Below are positions 17,046 through 25,305 of a stretch of DNA of 64,000 nucleotides, one piece after another. The notes under the pieces were generated by a model. The model was not told where the DNA came from and made no database searches. It saw only the letters and a list, made by a program, of their open reading frames with translations. The translations under genes were made by a program, and so were the position numbers. Numbering within the stretch: position 1 is the stretch's first letter; each line of letters begins with the position of its first letter. This DNA is from JAGNLV01 sp964612145 (lineage in GTDB: Bacteria; Zixibacteria; MSB-5A5; GN15; FEB-12): positions 42,292-106,291 of the forward strand of contig CAZTBP010000014.1 in NCBI GenBank assembly GCA_964612145.1, given 5' to 3'.

Positions 17046-17551
17046 AAATTCGTCTCCCTTCGCTTAGTACATTTGTTTAGAGTATTTGTACATATCTGAT
17101 GTATTCGCCCGGACCGGAATTGTCCGGCGAGGCGTTGTTGGCAATTATTTCGAAGTGTAGTGGTGCGGTGGCAGGAGCTCCGCGACTCGTCCATGGTGCG
17201 GGTGCTGTGACTAATAACCGAGGTCTTTGTCACAGGTTCCCCGGTCCATCGCAATATCGAGTACGTTCGTCCTATGTTTGTTCCCTCCAGGTCGATTTGG
17301 GTCTGATGGTTCTGTCCGTTACGGTGCGTATCACAGACCGACGCCGCTTGACCAGAAAAGTACTATGTAGTTACTGTTGACCGATATGGCTTAATGCCAG
17401 TGTTGTTAGACCAAAAAGTGGGGAATATCTTTCCGCATAATCGGGTCACATTGCAACCCGCTTACCAACCATGAGAAATATATCAGGGTGACCTCGAAAG
17501 TCAAGGTAATTCCCCGTTTATAGCAACATCTGTATAGTTTCGACACATTTT
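17046..17551. other. Intergenic region upstream of the giant protein gene
   Basis: 506 bases between two reverse-strand genes. An imperfect hairpin (CCGGAC...GTCCGG) at 17109-17127 could lie in the leader of the giant gene. No convincing promoter pair was found on the reverse strand, and the short open frames here show no coding character. Confidence 0.5.
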
Positions 17552-17965
17552 CTAATAACTTCTGCGCCGTTTCCTTTTTCGGAAAATCCCGAACAGGGCA
17601 AGGACCAGGAATGCGCCGGCGAGATCGGTGAGGAAGTCGCGCCAGTCGGAGTGTCTTCCGGGGATGAAATACTGGTATAACTCATCCAGAAGTGCAAAGA
17701 ATGACACAAAAAGTGCACTCAACAGCAGAGTACGCCTCAAGTTCGGGTGTTTTCCGAGGTGGTAGAAGGATCTGAAGGTGAGGGCGGCAAAGATGGCGTA
17801 CTCGAAGAAGTGAGCGATCTTGTCAATTCCGGGAGCATGGATGGCCGGCGGTCGCAGATCCCGAATGGAGGAAAGGACAATGATTCCGGCGGCATAAACG
17901 ATCACGGGCAGATGATAGCTCACAAAGCGCCGGAGTCGTCCGGGAGTTTCGGTTGAGGCAGTCAT
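17552..17965 (-). CDS. VanZ-like family membrane protein
   Basis: 137 residues with four hydrophobic segments. The VanZ-family signatures are clear: DKIAHFFEYAIFAAL (about residues 48-62), and DELYQYFIPGRHSDWRDFLT followed by DLAGA (about 92-116). VanZ-like proteins are small inner-membrane proteins of unknown biochemical role; the namesake gives low-level teicoplanin resistance, but most homologues are unrelated to resistance. It is divergent from tilS, with about 245 bases between the two starts. A very basic C-terminus (RKRKRRR) should lie in the cytoplasm. Confidence 0.88.
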   Translation of the reverse strand: MTASTETPGRLRRFVSYHLPVIVYAAGIIVLSSIRDLRPPAIHAPGIDKIAHFFEYAIFAALTFRSFYHLGKHPNLRRTLLLSALFVSFFALLDELYQYFIPGRHSDWRDFLTDLAGAFLVLALFGIFRKRKRRRSY

Positions 17966-18210
17966 GCAGGCTATCGGTACGCCGGTGGGAGGCAGCGGTC
18001 AACCAAAAATCAGGTGCTACGGTCAGCAGTGTGGGTTATCGAAAATGGAATATGATGCGTCGGCCCGGATGGACCCCGAGCATCTGCATAGTAACCTTTC
18101 AATGGTAATTTTGGAGTAATAAGGGCGGTCACGTGTAAGGTTGTCAAGGGATGATTGGAATCGGAGAAATGACTTCATATACATCGGGAATCGTGTATCT
18201 TGCAGTCGCC

Positions 18211-19605
18211 ATGATGGATCGACTTCGAGAGACAATCAAGCGGCACGAGTTGCTGGAAACCGGTGATACGGTGCTGATCGGGCTGTCCGGCGGGCCGGAT
18301 TCGGTGGCACTGCTGGAAGTGCTGGTCGAACTGCGTGAGGATTACTCACTGCGGCTGATGGCGGTGTATGTCAACCACGGAATCCGGCCGGCAGCGGCGG
18401 AGGTCGAGGAGTTGTTTTGCCGGGAGCTTTGCCGGAAATTCGGTGTCGACTTCACCCTGGTTCGGAAAGAGGTACCGTCGCTGGCAAAGGAGCGGGGGAA
18501 GGGGCTTGAAGAGACAGCTCGAGAAGTGCGATACGAGGTATTCGAGACGGTCGCAGATCAACGGGGCTGCGAGAAAATTGCGGTCGGCCATCACCTGGAT
18601 GACCAGGCGGAGACAGTGCTCTTTCGGATGATTCGCGGGTCCGGGCGGACCGGTTTGGCCGGGATGCCGGTGCGTCGGGGCAGGATCATTCGGCCGTTGA
18701 TCGACGTGAGCCGCCAGGAGATAGTGACCTGGCTGGCGGAGCGCGGCCAGACCTACTGCGAAGACAGGTCAAATGAGGATGGTCGGTTCACCCGCAATTT
18801 CCTCCGCAACGAAGTTCTGCCGCTGCTTCGGGAGCGGGTCAATCCAAACGTATCGCGATTACTGGCGGAAATGGCGGACACGCTGGCGGAGGAGGAGCGC
18901 TATCTTGGGGGCGTCGTTCTTGAGGCGATCGAGCGAACGGTGCGCTGGACGCCGGGCGGGAAATTAGAACTTGATTTGACATTATATATAGCATATGATA
19001 GATGGATTCGTCGGCGGCTGTTAAGGCATTGTCTGGCAGAAGCTTGGCAAAAGCCGGATGGCCCCGACAAAGCGGTGGTAGACCGGCTGGACCAACTGTG
19101 TATAAACGGCGGTACCGGCCTTACGCTGCCGGGTGGCCGGCAGGCGACGCGGATCGGCGAGCGTATGGTGGTTCATCGGATTGAGTCGCCATCGTACGAG
19201 ATTGATCTTGAGCCGGGCGGTGAGGTGCAACTGCCGTCGCCGGCGTTGTTGATTAGGACCTCGGTTGGGGCGCCTCCTAGTGATCCAATCGGGGACCGTC
19301 GATCGAATGAAGTTCTGGTCGATCGGAGCAAGGTGGCGTTGCCGCTGGTTGTGCGAGAGATCCGTCGCGGCGACCGGTTCCAGCCGTTAGGATTACAAGG
19401 GACCAAGAAGGTCGGGGACTACCTGACGAATCGAAAAGTACCGGCAGTGCTCCGGGATGAGATCCCGTTGGTGTGTGATCGCCGGGGAATCATCTGGCTG
19501 ACTGGATTTGAGATTTCGGAACGGGTTAAGATAGACGAGTCGACAAAAGAGGTTCTTTCAATTGAATGCATCACACTCCAAAGAGGTCCGGCCGAAACCG
19601 TTTGA
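18211..19605 (+). CDS. tilS: tRNA(Ile)-lysidine synthase
   Basis: 464 residues from ATG 18211. The PP-loop motif SGGPDS is at residues 26-31, followed by YVNHGIRP, HHLDDQAET (about 128) and RPLID/SRQEI, all typical of TilS, and a C-terminal substrate-binding domain with RRGDRFQPLG. The enzyme ligates lysine to C34 of tRNA-Ile(CAU) using ATP, which lets it read AUA codons, and is essential. In-frame codons extend upstream to 18151, but family alignment favours 18211. A TATCTT sequence ends nine bases before it and no Shine-Dalgarno is visible. The gene overlaps hpt by 44 bases, and the tilS-hpt-ftsH order is conserved in many bacteria. Confidence 0.95.
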   Translation: MMDRLRETIKRHELLETGDTVLIGLSGGPDSVALLEVLVELREDYSLRLMAVYVNHGIRPAAAEVEELFCRELCRKFGVDFTLVRKEVPSLAKERGKGLEETAREVRYEVFETVADQRGCEKIAVGHHLDDQAETVLFRMIRGSGRTGLAGMPVRRGRIIRPLIDVSRQEIVTWLAERGQTYCEDRSNEDGRFTRNFLRNEVLPLLRERVNPNVSRLLAEMADTLAEEERYLGGVVLEAIERTVRWTPGGKLELDLTLYIAYDRWIRRRLLRHCLAEAWQKPDGPDKAVVDRLDQLCINGGTGLTLPGGRQATRIGERMVVHRIESPSYEIDLEPGGEVQLPSPALLIRTSVGAPPSDPIGDRRSNEVLVDRSKVALPLVVREIRRGDRFQPLGLQGTKKVGDYLTNRKVPAVLRDEIPLVCDRRGIIWLTGFEISERVKIDESTKEVLSIECITLQRGPAETV

Positions 19606-20113
19606 GTTGCTTTTGCCGCAGGACCAGATAGCGCGGCGTATCGTTGAACTGGGGCATCAGATTACGCATGACTATGCCGGGCGGGTGCCGGTGTTGATCG
19701 GGGTGCTCAAGGGTTGCGTCGTGTTCCTGGCGGATCTTATACGGACGATCAAACTACCGCTGGAGGTTGAGTTTATCGCTGCCGAGTCATATTCGAAGGG
19801 GTCGCGGCGGAACGAGGATATAACACTCGATCCGCATTTCACCAAGTCGCTCGCGGGGCGCGATATACTGCTGGTTGAGGGCGTGGTCGATTCGGGCCGG
19901 ACGGTAATGAGCCTGATGGAACTGCTCGGGCCCGTGGAACCGGCATCGGTGGAGGTTGTTACCCTTATAGACAAGCCGGCGAGTCATCGCCAGAAGTTGA
20001 ATATCAAGTATGTCGGGTTTTCGCTGGGCAATGAGTTCGTGATCGGGTTCGGTCTGGACAATACGCAGCGCTACCGCAACTTGCCGTTTATCGGCAAAAT
20101 GTTGGACGAATAG
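19562..20113 (+). CDS. hpt: Hypoxanthine phosphoribosyltransferase
   Basis: 183 residues from TTG 19562, with AGAGG about ten bases upstream, inside the end of tilS. The PRPP-binding loop DILLVEGVVDSGRT (about residues 100-113) and the GVLKGCVVFLADL segment identify a type I phosphoribosyltransferase of the HPRT family, which salvages hypoxanthine and guanine to IMP and GMP. The usual flexible-loop SY pair is present (AAESYSKGSRR). The 44-base overlap with tilS points to translational coupling. The 94-base gap before ftsH shows no terminator, so all three may be one transcription unit. Confidence 0.93.
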   Translation: MNASHSKEVRPKPFELLLPQDQIARRIVELGHQITHDYAGRVPVLIGVLKGCVVFLADLIRTIKLPLEVEFIAAESYSKGSRRNEDITLDPHFTKSLAGRDILLVEGVVDSGRTVMSLMELLGPVEPASVEVVTLIDKPASHRQKLNIKYVGFSLGNEFVIGFGLDNTQRYRNLPFIGKMLDE

Positions 20114-20207
20114 TGATCAGGTGCCGATAACGTGGATGGATCGAATCTTTTTGGCATCAGGGCGTATAACGATCGGACGATTGACAGCTTACTAGACTGG
20201 AGAACAG

Positions 20208-22181
20208 GTGTCTGAACATAAGAAAAAAGGAATGCTTCCCCCGCGCGGATCGGGGAAGAAGCAGGGCAACAATAATAAAGACCAGCAGCCGGGCTTCAAA
20301 GGCACCGGCCGCACCGTCATGTTCTGGATCGCGCTCGCGCTTGCGGTCATAGTGGCCTATTCCTACATGAATGCGTTTAGTGACGAGCGGGCGGAAATTA
20401 CCTATTCTGAGTTCGTCGGTGAGATCGACAACGAAAACGTTGCCGAGGTATCGTTTAAGGAACGGGAGATAGAGGGCGCACTTCGGGAACCGAAGCAGTT
20501 TGAGTCGGTCCAGCAGGGGCAGACGGTAACCAAATTCAAGACGCGGATTCCCTTCCCGGATTACAACTACGATCTGGTGTCACGCCTTCAGGAACAGGGT
20601 GTGAGAATTGTGGCCGAGACCGACAGTGCGTTCTTGCAGTACCTGCTGGCGGCGGCGCCATGGATCATCATTGTTCTGGTCTGGCTGTTTTTTATTCGCC
20701 AGATGCAGGGTGGCGGTGCCGGCGGCGGTCCGCGCGGATTGTTCTCGTTCGGCAAGAGCAAGGCCAAGCTGCTGACTGATGAGCGGCCGAAAGTAACGTT
20801 TAAGGATGTTGCCGGCGCGGCGGAGGCCAAGGAGGAGCTGGGGGAGATTATCGACTTTTTGAAAGAGCCGGGCAAATTCCAGCGGCTGGGCGGCAAGATT
20901 CCGAAAGGAGCGCTGTTGCTGGGGCCGCCGGGAACCGGTAAAACGCTGCTGGCGCGGGCAATCGCCGGTGAGGCGGGCGTGCCGTTCTTCAGTATGTCCG
21001 GGTCTGACTTTGTTGAAATGTTTGTTGGTGTCGGCGCCAGCCGGGTTCGTGACCTGTTCGAGCAGGGCAAGAAGAACGCGCCGTGCATCATTTTCATCGA
21101 TGAGATCGACGCGGTCGGGCGTCATCGGGGCGCCGGTCTCGGCGGCGGACATGACGAGCGCGAGCAGACACTGAACCAACTGTTGGTCGAGATGGACGGG
21201 TTTGAATCGAACGAGGGCGTGATTCTAATCGCCGCCACGAACCGCCCGGATGTGCTCGATCCGGCGCTGCTGCGTCCGGGACGTTTCGATCGCCAGATTG
21301 TGGTGCCGAATCCGGATGTGAAGGGCCGTGAAGGGATCCTTCGGGTACACGCCCGCAAGATCAAGCTGGCCGAAGATGTTGATTTCGAGGTGCTGGCCCG
21401 TGGTACGCCGGGTATGTCCGGTGCGGACCTGGCCAATGTCGTGAACGAGGCGGCGCTGCTGGCCTCGCGGCGGGAACGTGAATCGGTTTCGATGGATGAT
21501 TTCGATGAGGCTAAGGATAAGGTCCTCATGGGTTCGGCCCGCCGGTCGCTGGTAATCTCCGATGAAGAGAAGAAGGTCATTGCCTATCACGAGGCGGGAC
21601 ATACGCTCGTGGCGAAATTTCTGCCGAAGGCGGACCCGATTCATAAAGTAACGATTGTACCGCGCGGTATGGCGCTGGGAGTGACCCAGTCGCTGCCGGT
21701 AGATGAGCGGCATACCCATTCCCGCGAGTATCTCGAGGCGACCCTGGCGGTCCTGATGGGCGGCCGGGTGGCCGAGCTGATTGTATTCAACCAGCTTGAT
21801 ACCGGCGCCGGGAACGATCTCGAACGCTCGACAAAGCTGGCGCGAAAGATGGTCTGCAACTGGGGCATGTCGGATAAGCTGGGGCCGGTGACGTTTGGTC
21901 GGTCGGATGAACACATTTTTCTCGGTCGCGAGATGGCCCAGCAGAAAGACTACTCCGAGGCAACCGCAGAGCTTATTGACACCGAAGTTCGCAGTTTCAT
22001 CGAGACGGCCGAACAGACGGCCAAGGATATCCTGACCGAGCATGTCGACAAGCTGCATAAACTGGCCGAGCGACTGCTTGAGAAGGAGGCGGTTGACAGC
22101 CGGGAGGTCGATGAGATTATCGGCCGCGGCCCGAGCTCCGAGCAGGAAGTCGAGGCGCCGGCGCCGACGCCCGAGAGTTAA
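20208..22181 (+). CDS. ftsH: ATP-dependent zinc metalloprotease FtsH
   Basis: 657 residues from GTG 20208 (GGAG seven bases upstream). Two membrane helices (about residues 37-54 and 145-162) flank a periplasmic domain; a Gly-rich linker follows. The AAA+ module carries Walker A GPPGTGKT (239-246), Walker B IIFIDEID and the second region of homology with Arg fingers (RPGRFDRQI). The peptidase zinc site HEAGH is at 461-465, with a downstream Asp in NQLDTGAGNDL. FtsH degrades misfolded and regulatory membrane proteins and, in Gram-negative bacteria, controls LPS synthesis. The first 35 residues are unusually long, basic and Gly/Asn/Gln-rich. folE begins two bases after its stop, suggesting co-translation. 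Confidence 0.97.
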   Translation: MSEHKKKGMLPPRGSGKKQGNNNKDQQPGFKGTGRTVMFWIALALAVIVAYSYMNAFSDERAEITYSEFVGEIDNENVAEVSFKEREIEGALREPKQFESVQQGQTVTKFKTRIPFPDYNYDLVSRLQEQGVRIVAETDSAFLQYLLAAAPWIIIVLVWLFFIRQMQGGGAGGGPRGLFSFGKSKAKLLTDERPKVTFKDVAGAAEAKEELGEIIDFLKEPGKFQRLGGKIPKGALLLGPPGTGKTLLARAIAGEAGVPFFSMSGSDFVEMFVGVGASRVRDLFEQGKKNAPCIIFIDEIDAVGRHRGAGLGGGHDEREQTLNQLLVEMDGFESNEGVILIAATNRPDVLDPALLRPGRFDRQIVVPNPDVKGREGILRVHARKIKLAEDVDFEVLARGTPGMSGADLANVVNEAALLASRRERESVSMDDFDEAKDKVLMGSARRSLVISDEEKKVIAYHEAGHTLVAKFLPKADPIHKVTIVPRGMALGVTQSLPVDERHTHSREYLEATLAVLMGGRVAELIVFNQLDTGAGNDLERSTKLARKMVCNWGMSDKLGPVTFGRSDEHIFLGREMAQQKDYSEATAELIDTEVRSFIETAEQTAKDILTEHVDKLHKLAERLLEKEAVDSREVDEIIGRGPSSEQEVEAPAPTPES

Positions 22182-22183
22182 GC

Positions 22184-22750
22184 GTGGCGATCAATCGGAA
22201 GAAGATAGAGAAGGGGGTTCGGCTGATTCTGGAAGGGGTGGGGGAGGATCTCAAGCGCGAGGGGCTTCTCCGGACACCGGAGCGGATAGCCGAGTATCTC
22301 GAGGAGGTGCTGGCCGGCTATACCGAGGATCCATCGCAGGAACTATCCAAATACACGACCTCGAATAAGGACGAGATGATCATCATTAAGGACATCTCGT
22401 TTTATTCGTTGTGCGAGCACCATATGCTGCCGTTTTTCGGCAAGGTCCATATCGCCTATATTCCGCAGAACGACAAGGTAGCCGGATTTTCCAACATTGT
22501 TCGGGTGGTGGAGATCCTTGCCCGGCGGCTGCAGGTGCAGGAGCGGATGACGACCGATATCGCCGACGCCATGCAGACAGCGATTGCGCCGAAAGGGATC
22601 CTGATTGTGGTTCAGGCGGAGCATCTGTGTTTGACGATGCGGGGGATCAAAAAGCCCGGCAGCAAGGTGGTGACCTCGGCGGTGCGGGGGATGATGCGTC
22701 GGTTGGCGACGCGCAACGAGGCGTTGAGTTTGATGGAGAAGGCGGATTAG
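22184..22750 (+). CDS. folE: GTP cyclohydrolase I
   Basis: 188 residues from GTG 22184, two bases after the ftsH stop. Zinc ligands lie in SFYSLCEHHMLPF (about residues 73-80) and AEHLCLTMRG (about 145-150); the GTP-binding HIAYIPQNDKVAGFSNI and a C-terminal SAVRGMMRR segment complete the family pattern. The enzyme converts GTP to 7,8-dihydroneopterin triphosphate, the first step of folate synthesis (or of queuosine). folP, a later enzyme of the pathway, lies 5.5 kb downstream beyond an accessory block. A terminator follows at 22779-22805. Confidence 0.96.
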   Translation: MAINRKKIEKGVRLILEGVGEDLKREGLLRTPERIAEYLEEVLAGYTEDPSQELSKYTTSNKDEMIIIKDISFYSLCEHHMLPFFGKVHIAYIPQNDKVAGFSNIVRVVEILARRLQVQERMTTDIADAMQTAIAPKGILIVVQAEHLCLTMRGIKKPGSKVVTSAVRGMMRRLATRNEALSLMEKAD

Positions 22751-22778
22751 GGGAGCTTTTTTGTATAGGATTTGGAAC

Positions 22779-22805
22779 GGCGGGTCTGTGAGGGCCCGTT
22801 TTTTT
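22779..22805 (+). terminator. Terminator after folE
   Basis: CGGGTCT and AGGGCCCG arms around a three-base loop are followed by seven T. The same sequence in slightly different form recurs at 24667-24701 after the CheC-like gene, in front of a duplicated promoter. Confidence 0.75.
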
Positions 22806-22828
22806 GTGGGCAGCACGAAGAAAAGGAC

Positions 22829-22857
22829 TTTACAGAACCGAGATTGCGACGTCTATT
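22829..22857 (+). promoter_or_regulatory. Promoter, copy 1 of a duplicated module
   Basis: TTTACA (22829-22834) and TCTATT (22852-22857) are 17 bases apart. The sequence from the upstream terminator to the start codon is a near copy of 24667-24800, including the GAGATT between the boxes and GCATGCGGAAATATA at the start. Confidence 0.6.
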
Positions 22858-22887
22858 TAGTCAGGAATTGATAGCGGGAGAGAATGC

Positions 22888-23285
22888 ATGCGGAAATATA
22901 AACTGATCACTTATTCGATTTCGGTCCGACAGGTTTTGGCTGTAATATGTCCTTTGGTACTGGTGATCGTGTTTGGCTGTGATGACGACAAAGTTGTCGA
23001 TGTGGAATCCAATATTGCCGGTACAGTTACTGATTCCATAAGCGATCAGCCCCTGATGGGGCTGTTGTCACCCTTAATGATACTATCGGTACCGCAAACC
23101 TCGCTCTGACCGATTCAAGCGGTGCATATTATGTCACACTTCTTGGGGGTGGTGATTTCCGGCTGTTTTGCCGCAAGCAAGGGTACGTGACAAAGTGGGT
23201 CGACAGCTCGACTGCCCGTGGACCGCTCGTCATTGAGGGTTTGGGTTTTTCGCTGAAGCGGGATACGGCACAGACCGTGAGGTGA
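22888..23285 (+). pseudogene. Lipoprotein with carboxypeptidase-regulatory-like domain, frameshifted
   Basis: ATG 22888 opens a lipoprotein: a hydrophobic segment ending in VIVFGC (lipobox Cys at about residue 31) and then DDDKVVDVESNIAGTVTDS, the first strand of a CarboxypepD_reg-like domain. This frame stops at 23109, but from about 23050 another frame carries on the domain (DGAVVTLNDTIGTANLALTD, then SSGAYYVTLLGGGDF, GYVTKW) to a stop at 23285. One missing base near 23050-23060, after SDQPL, would restore a protein of about 132 residues. The intact paralogue at 24875 has the same layout. It is either a decayed copy or an assembly error. It carries its own duplicated promoter. Confidence 0.75.
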
Positions 23286-23648
23286 GACACCGCTCGACCT
23301 CCGCGTGGGTTTTTCTGGGGGAGAAGTGGAGAGTCCTTCGAAGTCATGGTTCGACTCCGCTCGCCTATGACTCGCTGAGGTACGCACAGTTCCATCTTGA
23401 AACACGCTCGGACTTAGACCCCGGTACTTTTTCCAGTGGCCTGCAGGTTTCTCTAACGAACAGGGGCGCAAGAGCCGATTAAGCAGAACAAGGGGCCGAC
23501 CAAAAGGGGCGGCTTCATGACGTTGCAAAATTCAGAATACAGATAGCGCCTTGACCGCAGGGATGGTCGGAATCACGGGTGTTTTTTATTGAGGGGCCGA
23601 CGGATCGGGGGATGCCTGACAGGCCGAGGCCGAACACTGGAGAGAGAC
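23286..23648. other. Intergenic region before the CheY-like gene
   Basis: About 360 bases with no convincing gene. It contains the palindromic element at 23343-23371. An AGGGGCCGACCAAAAGGGGC stretch near 23490-23515 gives weak self-pairing only. Confidence 0.5.
23343..23371. repeat. Short palindromic element (family A)
   Basis: Begins GTCATGGTTCGACTCCGCTC and ends in CTATGAC; a variant of the hairpin also found at 585-611, 62133-62161 and 62211-62238. Confidence 0.65.
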
Positions 23649-24026
23649 GTGGCAAAAGTACTGGTAATCGATGACTCCGGATTCCAGCGTAAGTGGATTA
23701 CGCGGGCCCTGGTCGATCTCGGTCACGAGACGGTTGAGGCGGGAAACGGATTTGAGGGGCTGAAAGCGGCCGGTGAAGAACACCCGGACTGCATCACGGT
23801 TGACCTGAATATGCCCGAGATGGACGGTATCACGTTTCTGGGCAGCCTCAATGCCGGGGAGCATGATATCCCGGTGATTGTCATTACGGCCAATATCCAG
23901 GCGGATGCCCGCAAGCAGTGTGAAGAGCTGGGCGCGGCGGCGTTTTTGAACAAGCCGTTCAAGCCGGATGAACTGAAGAAGATTATCGACCGGTGCCTCG
24001 GTCAGGAAGGCGGGGCCGGCGAGTGA
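23649..24026 (+). CDS. Single-domain response regulator (CheY-like)
   Basis: 125 residues from GTG 23649 (GGAGAGA seven bases upstream); the longer frame from 23589 adds an unrelated basic leader. A full receiver domain is seen: acidic pair in LVIDDSG, phospho-acceptor Asp in CITVDLNMPEMDG (about residue 53), switch Thr in VIVITANIQ and Lys in FLNKPFKPDE. There is no output domain. The last bases overlap the start of the CheC-like gene (GTGA), so the two are translationally coupled. The pairing suggests that the CheC-like protein is its phosphatase. No cognate kinase or motility gene lies nearby. Confidence 0.92.
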   Translation: MAKVLVIDDSGFQRKWITRALVDLGHETVEAGNGFEGLKAAGEEHPDCITVDLNMPEMDGITFLGSLNAGEHDIPVIVITANIQADARKQCEELGAAAFLNKPFKPDELKKIIDRCLGQEGGAGE

Positions 24027-24643
24027 AGATGGACGAAGCCCGTAAGGATTTCCTGACGGAAATGCTGAATATCGGCGTGGGGCGCGCGGGCTCGGTGGTC
24101 AGTGAACTGGTCGGAACGCGGGTCTCGCTCGATGTACCGGAAGTATCGGTCTGTTCGACCGATGATGTCGGCGGGTCGCTTCAGACATTTGCGAACGAAA
24201 ATCTGGTTACGGTGACCTGCGGATTCAAAGGTATCCTGTGCGGCGACGCGACACTGATCATGACACGGTTCTCGGCGAACATGATCACGCACCGGTTGAT
24301 GGAGCAGATGGGCGGCGCGGGGGATGTCGAGGAACTTCGGGATGAAGCGATGAGCGAGGTCGGGAATATCGTGCTGCACAGTTTGATTGGGGCCTGGTCG
24401 GGAGTATTTGCCGACAGTTTCGATATCGGCCTGCCGGATTGCCGTCGGGGGACGGTCGATGATTACGTTTCGCAACTTCAGAGTTCCGCAGCGGCAAAGT
24501 CGGGCCAGAAGACGTATGCGGTGTCGGCCAGTGCGCATTTTAATGTGGATGATTTCTTTATCATGGGGACGCTGCTGGTGCTGTTTGATGAGCGCTCGAT
24601 TGGTATGCTGATGGGTGCTGCGGAGGAGGCTCCGGCGGAGTAA
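24023..24643 (+). CDS. CheC-like phosphatase, chemotaxis family
   Basis: 206 residues from GTG 24023 (overlapping the stop of the CheY-like gene) or 204 from ATG 24029. Both phosphatase motifs of the CheC/CheX/FliY family are present: FLTEMLNIGVGRAGSVVSEL near the N-terminus (E and N two turns apart) and DEAMSEVGNIVLHSLIGA near residue 110. The family removes phosphate from CheY~P. The gene pair is isolated from any che or fli operon, so it may serve a different behaviour. A terminator follows at 24667-24701. Confidence 0.88.
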   Translation: MKMDEARKDFLTEMLNIGVGRAGSVVSELVGTRVSLDVPEVSVCSTDDVGGSLQTFANENLVTVTCGFKGILCGDATLIMTRFSANMITHRLMEQMGGAGDVEELRDEAMSEVGNIVLHSLIGAWSGVFADSFDIGLPDCRRGTVDDYVSQLQSSAAAKSGQKTYAVSASAHFNVDDFFIMGTLLVLFDERSIGMLMGAAEEAPAE

Positions 24644-24666
24644 GGGAAGCGTTAAGACTTAGTTTG

Positions 24667-24701
24667 AGACGGCGGGTTCTGTGAGGGCCCGTCGTTTTTT
24701 T
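24667..24701 (+). terminator. Terminator after the CheC-like gene (copy 2 of the duplicated module)
   Basis: GACGGCGGG...GGGCCCGTC with a run of seven T. It is a near duplicate of 22779-22805. Confidence 0.65.
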
Positions 24702-24723
24702 GTAGGGGGAAGACAAAAAAGAC

Positions 24724-24752
24724 TTGACATAACTGAGATTACCACGTCTATT
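24724..24752 (+). promoter_or_regulatory. Promoter, copy 2 of the duplicated module
   Basis: Consensus TTGACA (24724-24729) and TCTATT (24747-24752) with a 17-base spacer. It has the same geometry and flanks as the copy at 22829-22857. Confidence 0.7.
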
Positions 24753-24783
24753 TAATAAGTAATTGGTAACGGGAGAAAAGTGC

Positions 24784-24885
24784 ATGCGGAAATATACACT
24801 GACAGTGGAGTGCACGAGCACAGAGCAGTTATTTCTTTGGGTTGCTGCCCGAATAGGCTTGCAGGAGATGAAGAATGGGAATTGA
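24784..24885 (+). pseudogene. Vestigial 33-codon frame, remnant of a duplicated lipoprotein start
   Basis: ATGCGGAAATATACACTGAC matches the start of the frameshifted lipoprotein at 22888 (both begin MRKY), then diverges and stops at 24885 without forming a signal peptide. It lies directly downstream of the duplicated promoter and runs into the start of the next lipoprotein. It is best read as a leftover 5' end from the duplication, although it could be translated as a leader peptide. Confidence 0.4.
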
Positions 24886-25252
24886 TCATTTGAAAATCAG
24901 GTCATGCGCGGCGAGGGTCTGTGTTGTTACAACCATTCTTATTGTTGCGCTGTTTTGTGTAGGGTGCGACGGAGAGCATCGACCGATTCCCCAGCCCGTT
25001 ATCACAGGCACCGTACTTGATAGTGAAAGCGGCACTGCCTTAGTTGGCGCGAAGGTATGGATAATGAGGGATTCAATTTCCGGGCCAGAGGTCCAGAGCG
25101 ATGCGGACGGGGCCTATGTAATCCATCCTATATTGATGACTGACACACTTTTAATTGGAGAGAAGGAGGGGTACCAGCCGGACACACTCGTGGTACCATT
25201 GCGGGAGGGAAAGTATGACTACAGAGCTGATTTCTTTCTTACCAGCGAATAG
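24875..25252 (+). CDS. Lipoprotein with carboxypeptidase-regulatory-like domain
   Basis: 125 residues. AGGAG lies shortly upstream of ATG 24875. The N-terminal hydrophobic run ends in ALFCVGCDG, a lipobox with Cys at about residue 30. The mature part is a single CarboxypepD_reg-like beta-sandwich (VITGTVLDSESGTALVGAKV, DADGAYVIHPIL, EKEGYQPDTLVVPL). Such domains occur in many surface and periplasmic proteins of the FCB group and have no enzymatic activity of their own. It is the intact relative of the broken gene at 22888. The downstream metalloprotease starts 53 bases later on the same strand and is probably co-transcribed. Confidence 0.78.
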   Translation: MGIDHLKIRSCAARVCVVTTILIVALFCVGCDGEHRPIPQPVITGTVLDSESGTALVGAKVWIMRDSISGPEVQSDADGAYVIHPILMTDTLLIGEKEGYQPDTLVVPLREGKYDYRADFFLTSE

Positions 25253-25305
25253 ACGCTTAGCGACTTCTTAACGAACAACTTAAAACATGAACCTCGGGAG
25301 GGACT

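Noticed and set aside
17101..17130. Hairpin upstream of the giant gene as a riboswitch
   Set aside because: It is a single short stem without the conserved core of any riboswitch class I know; noted only as a possible leader hairpin.
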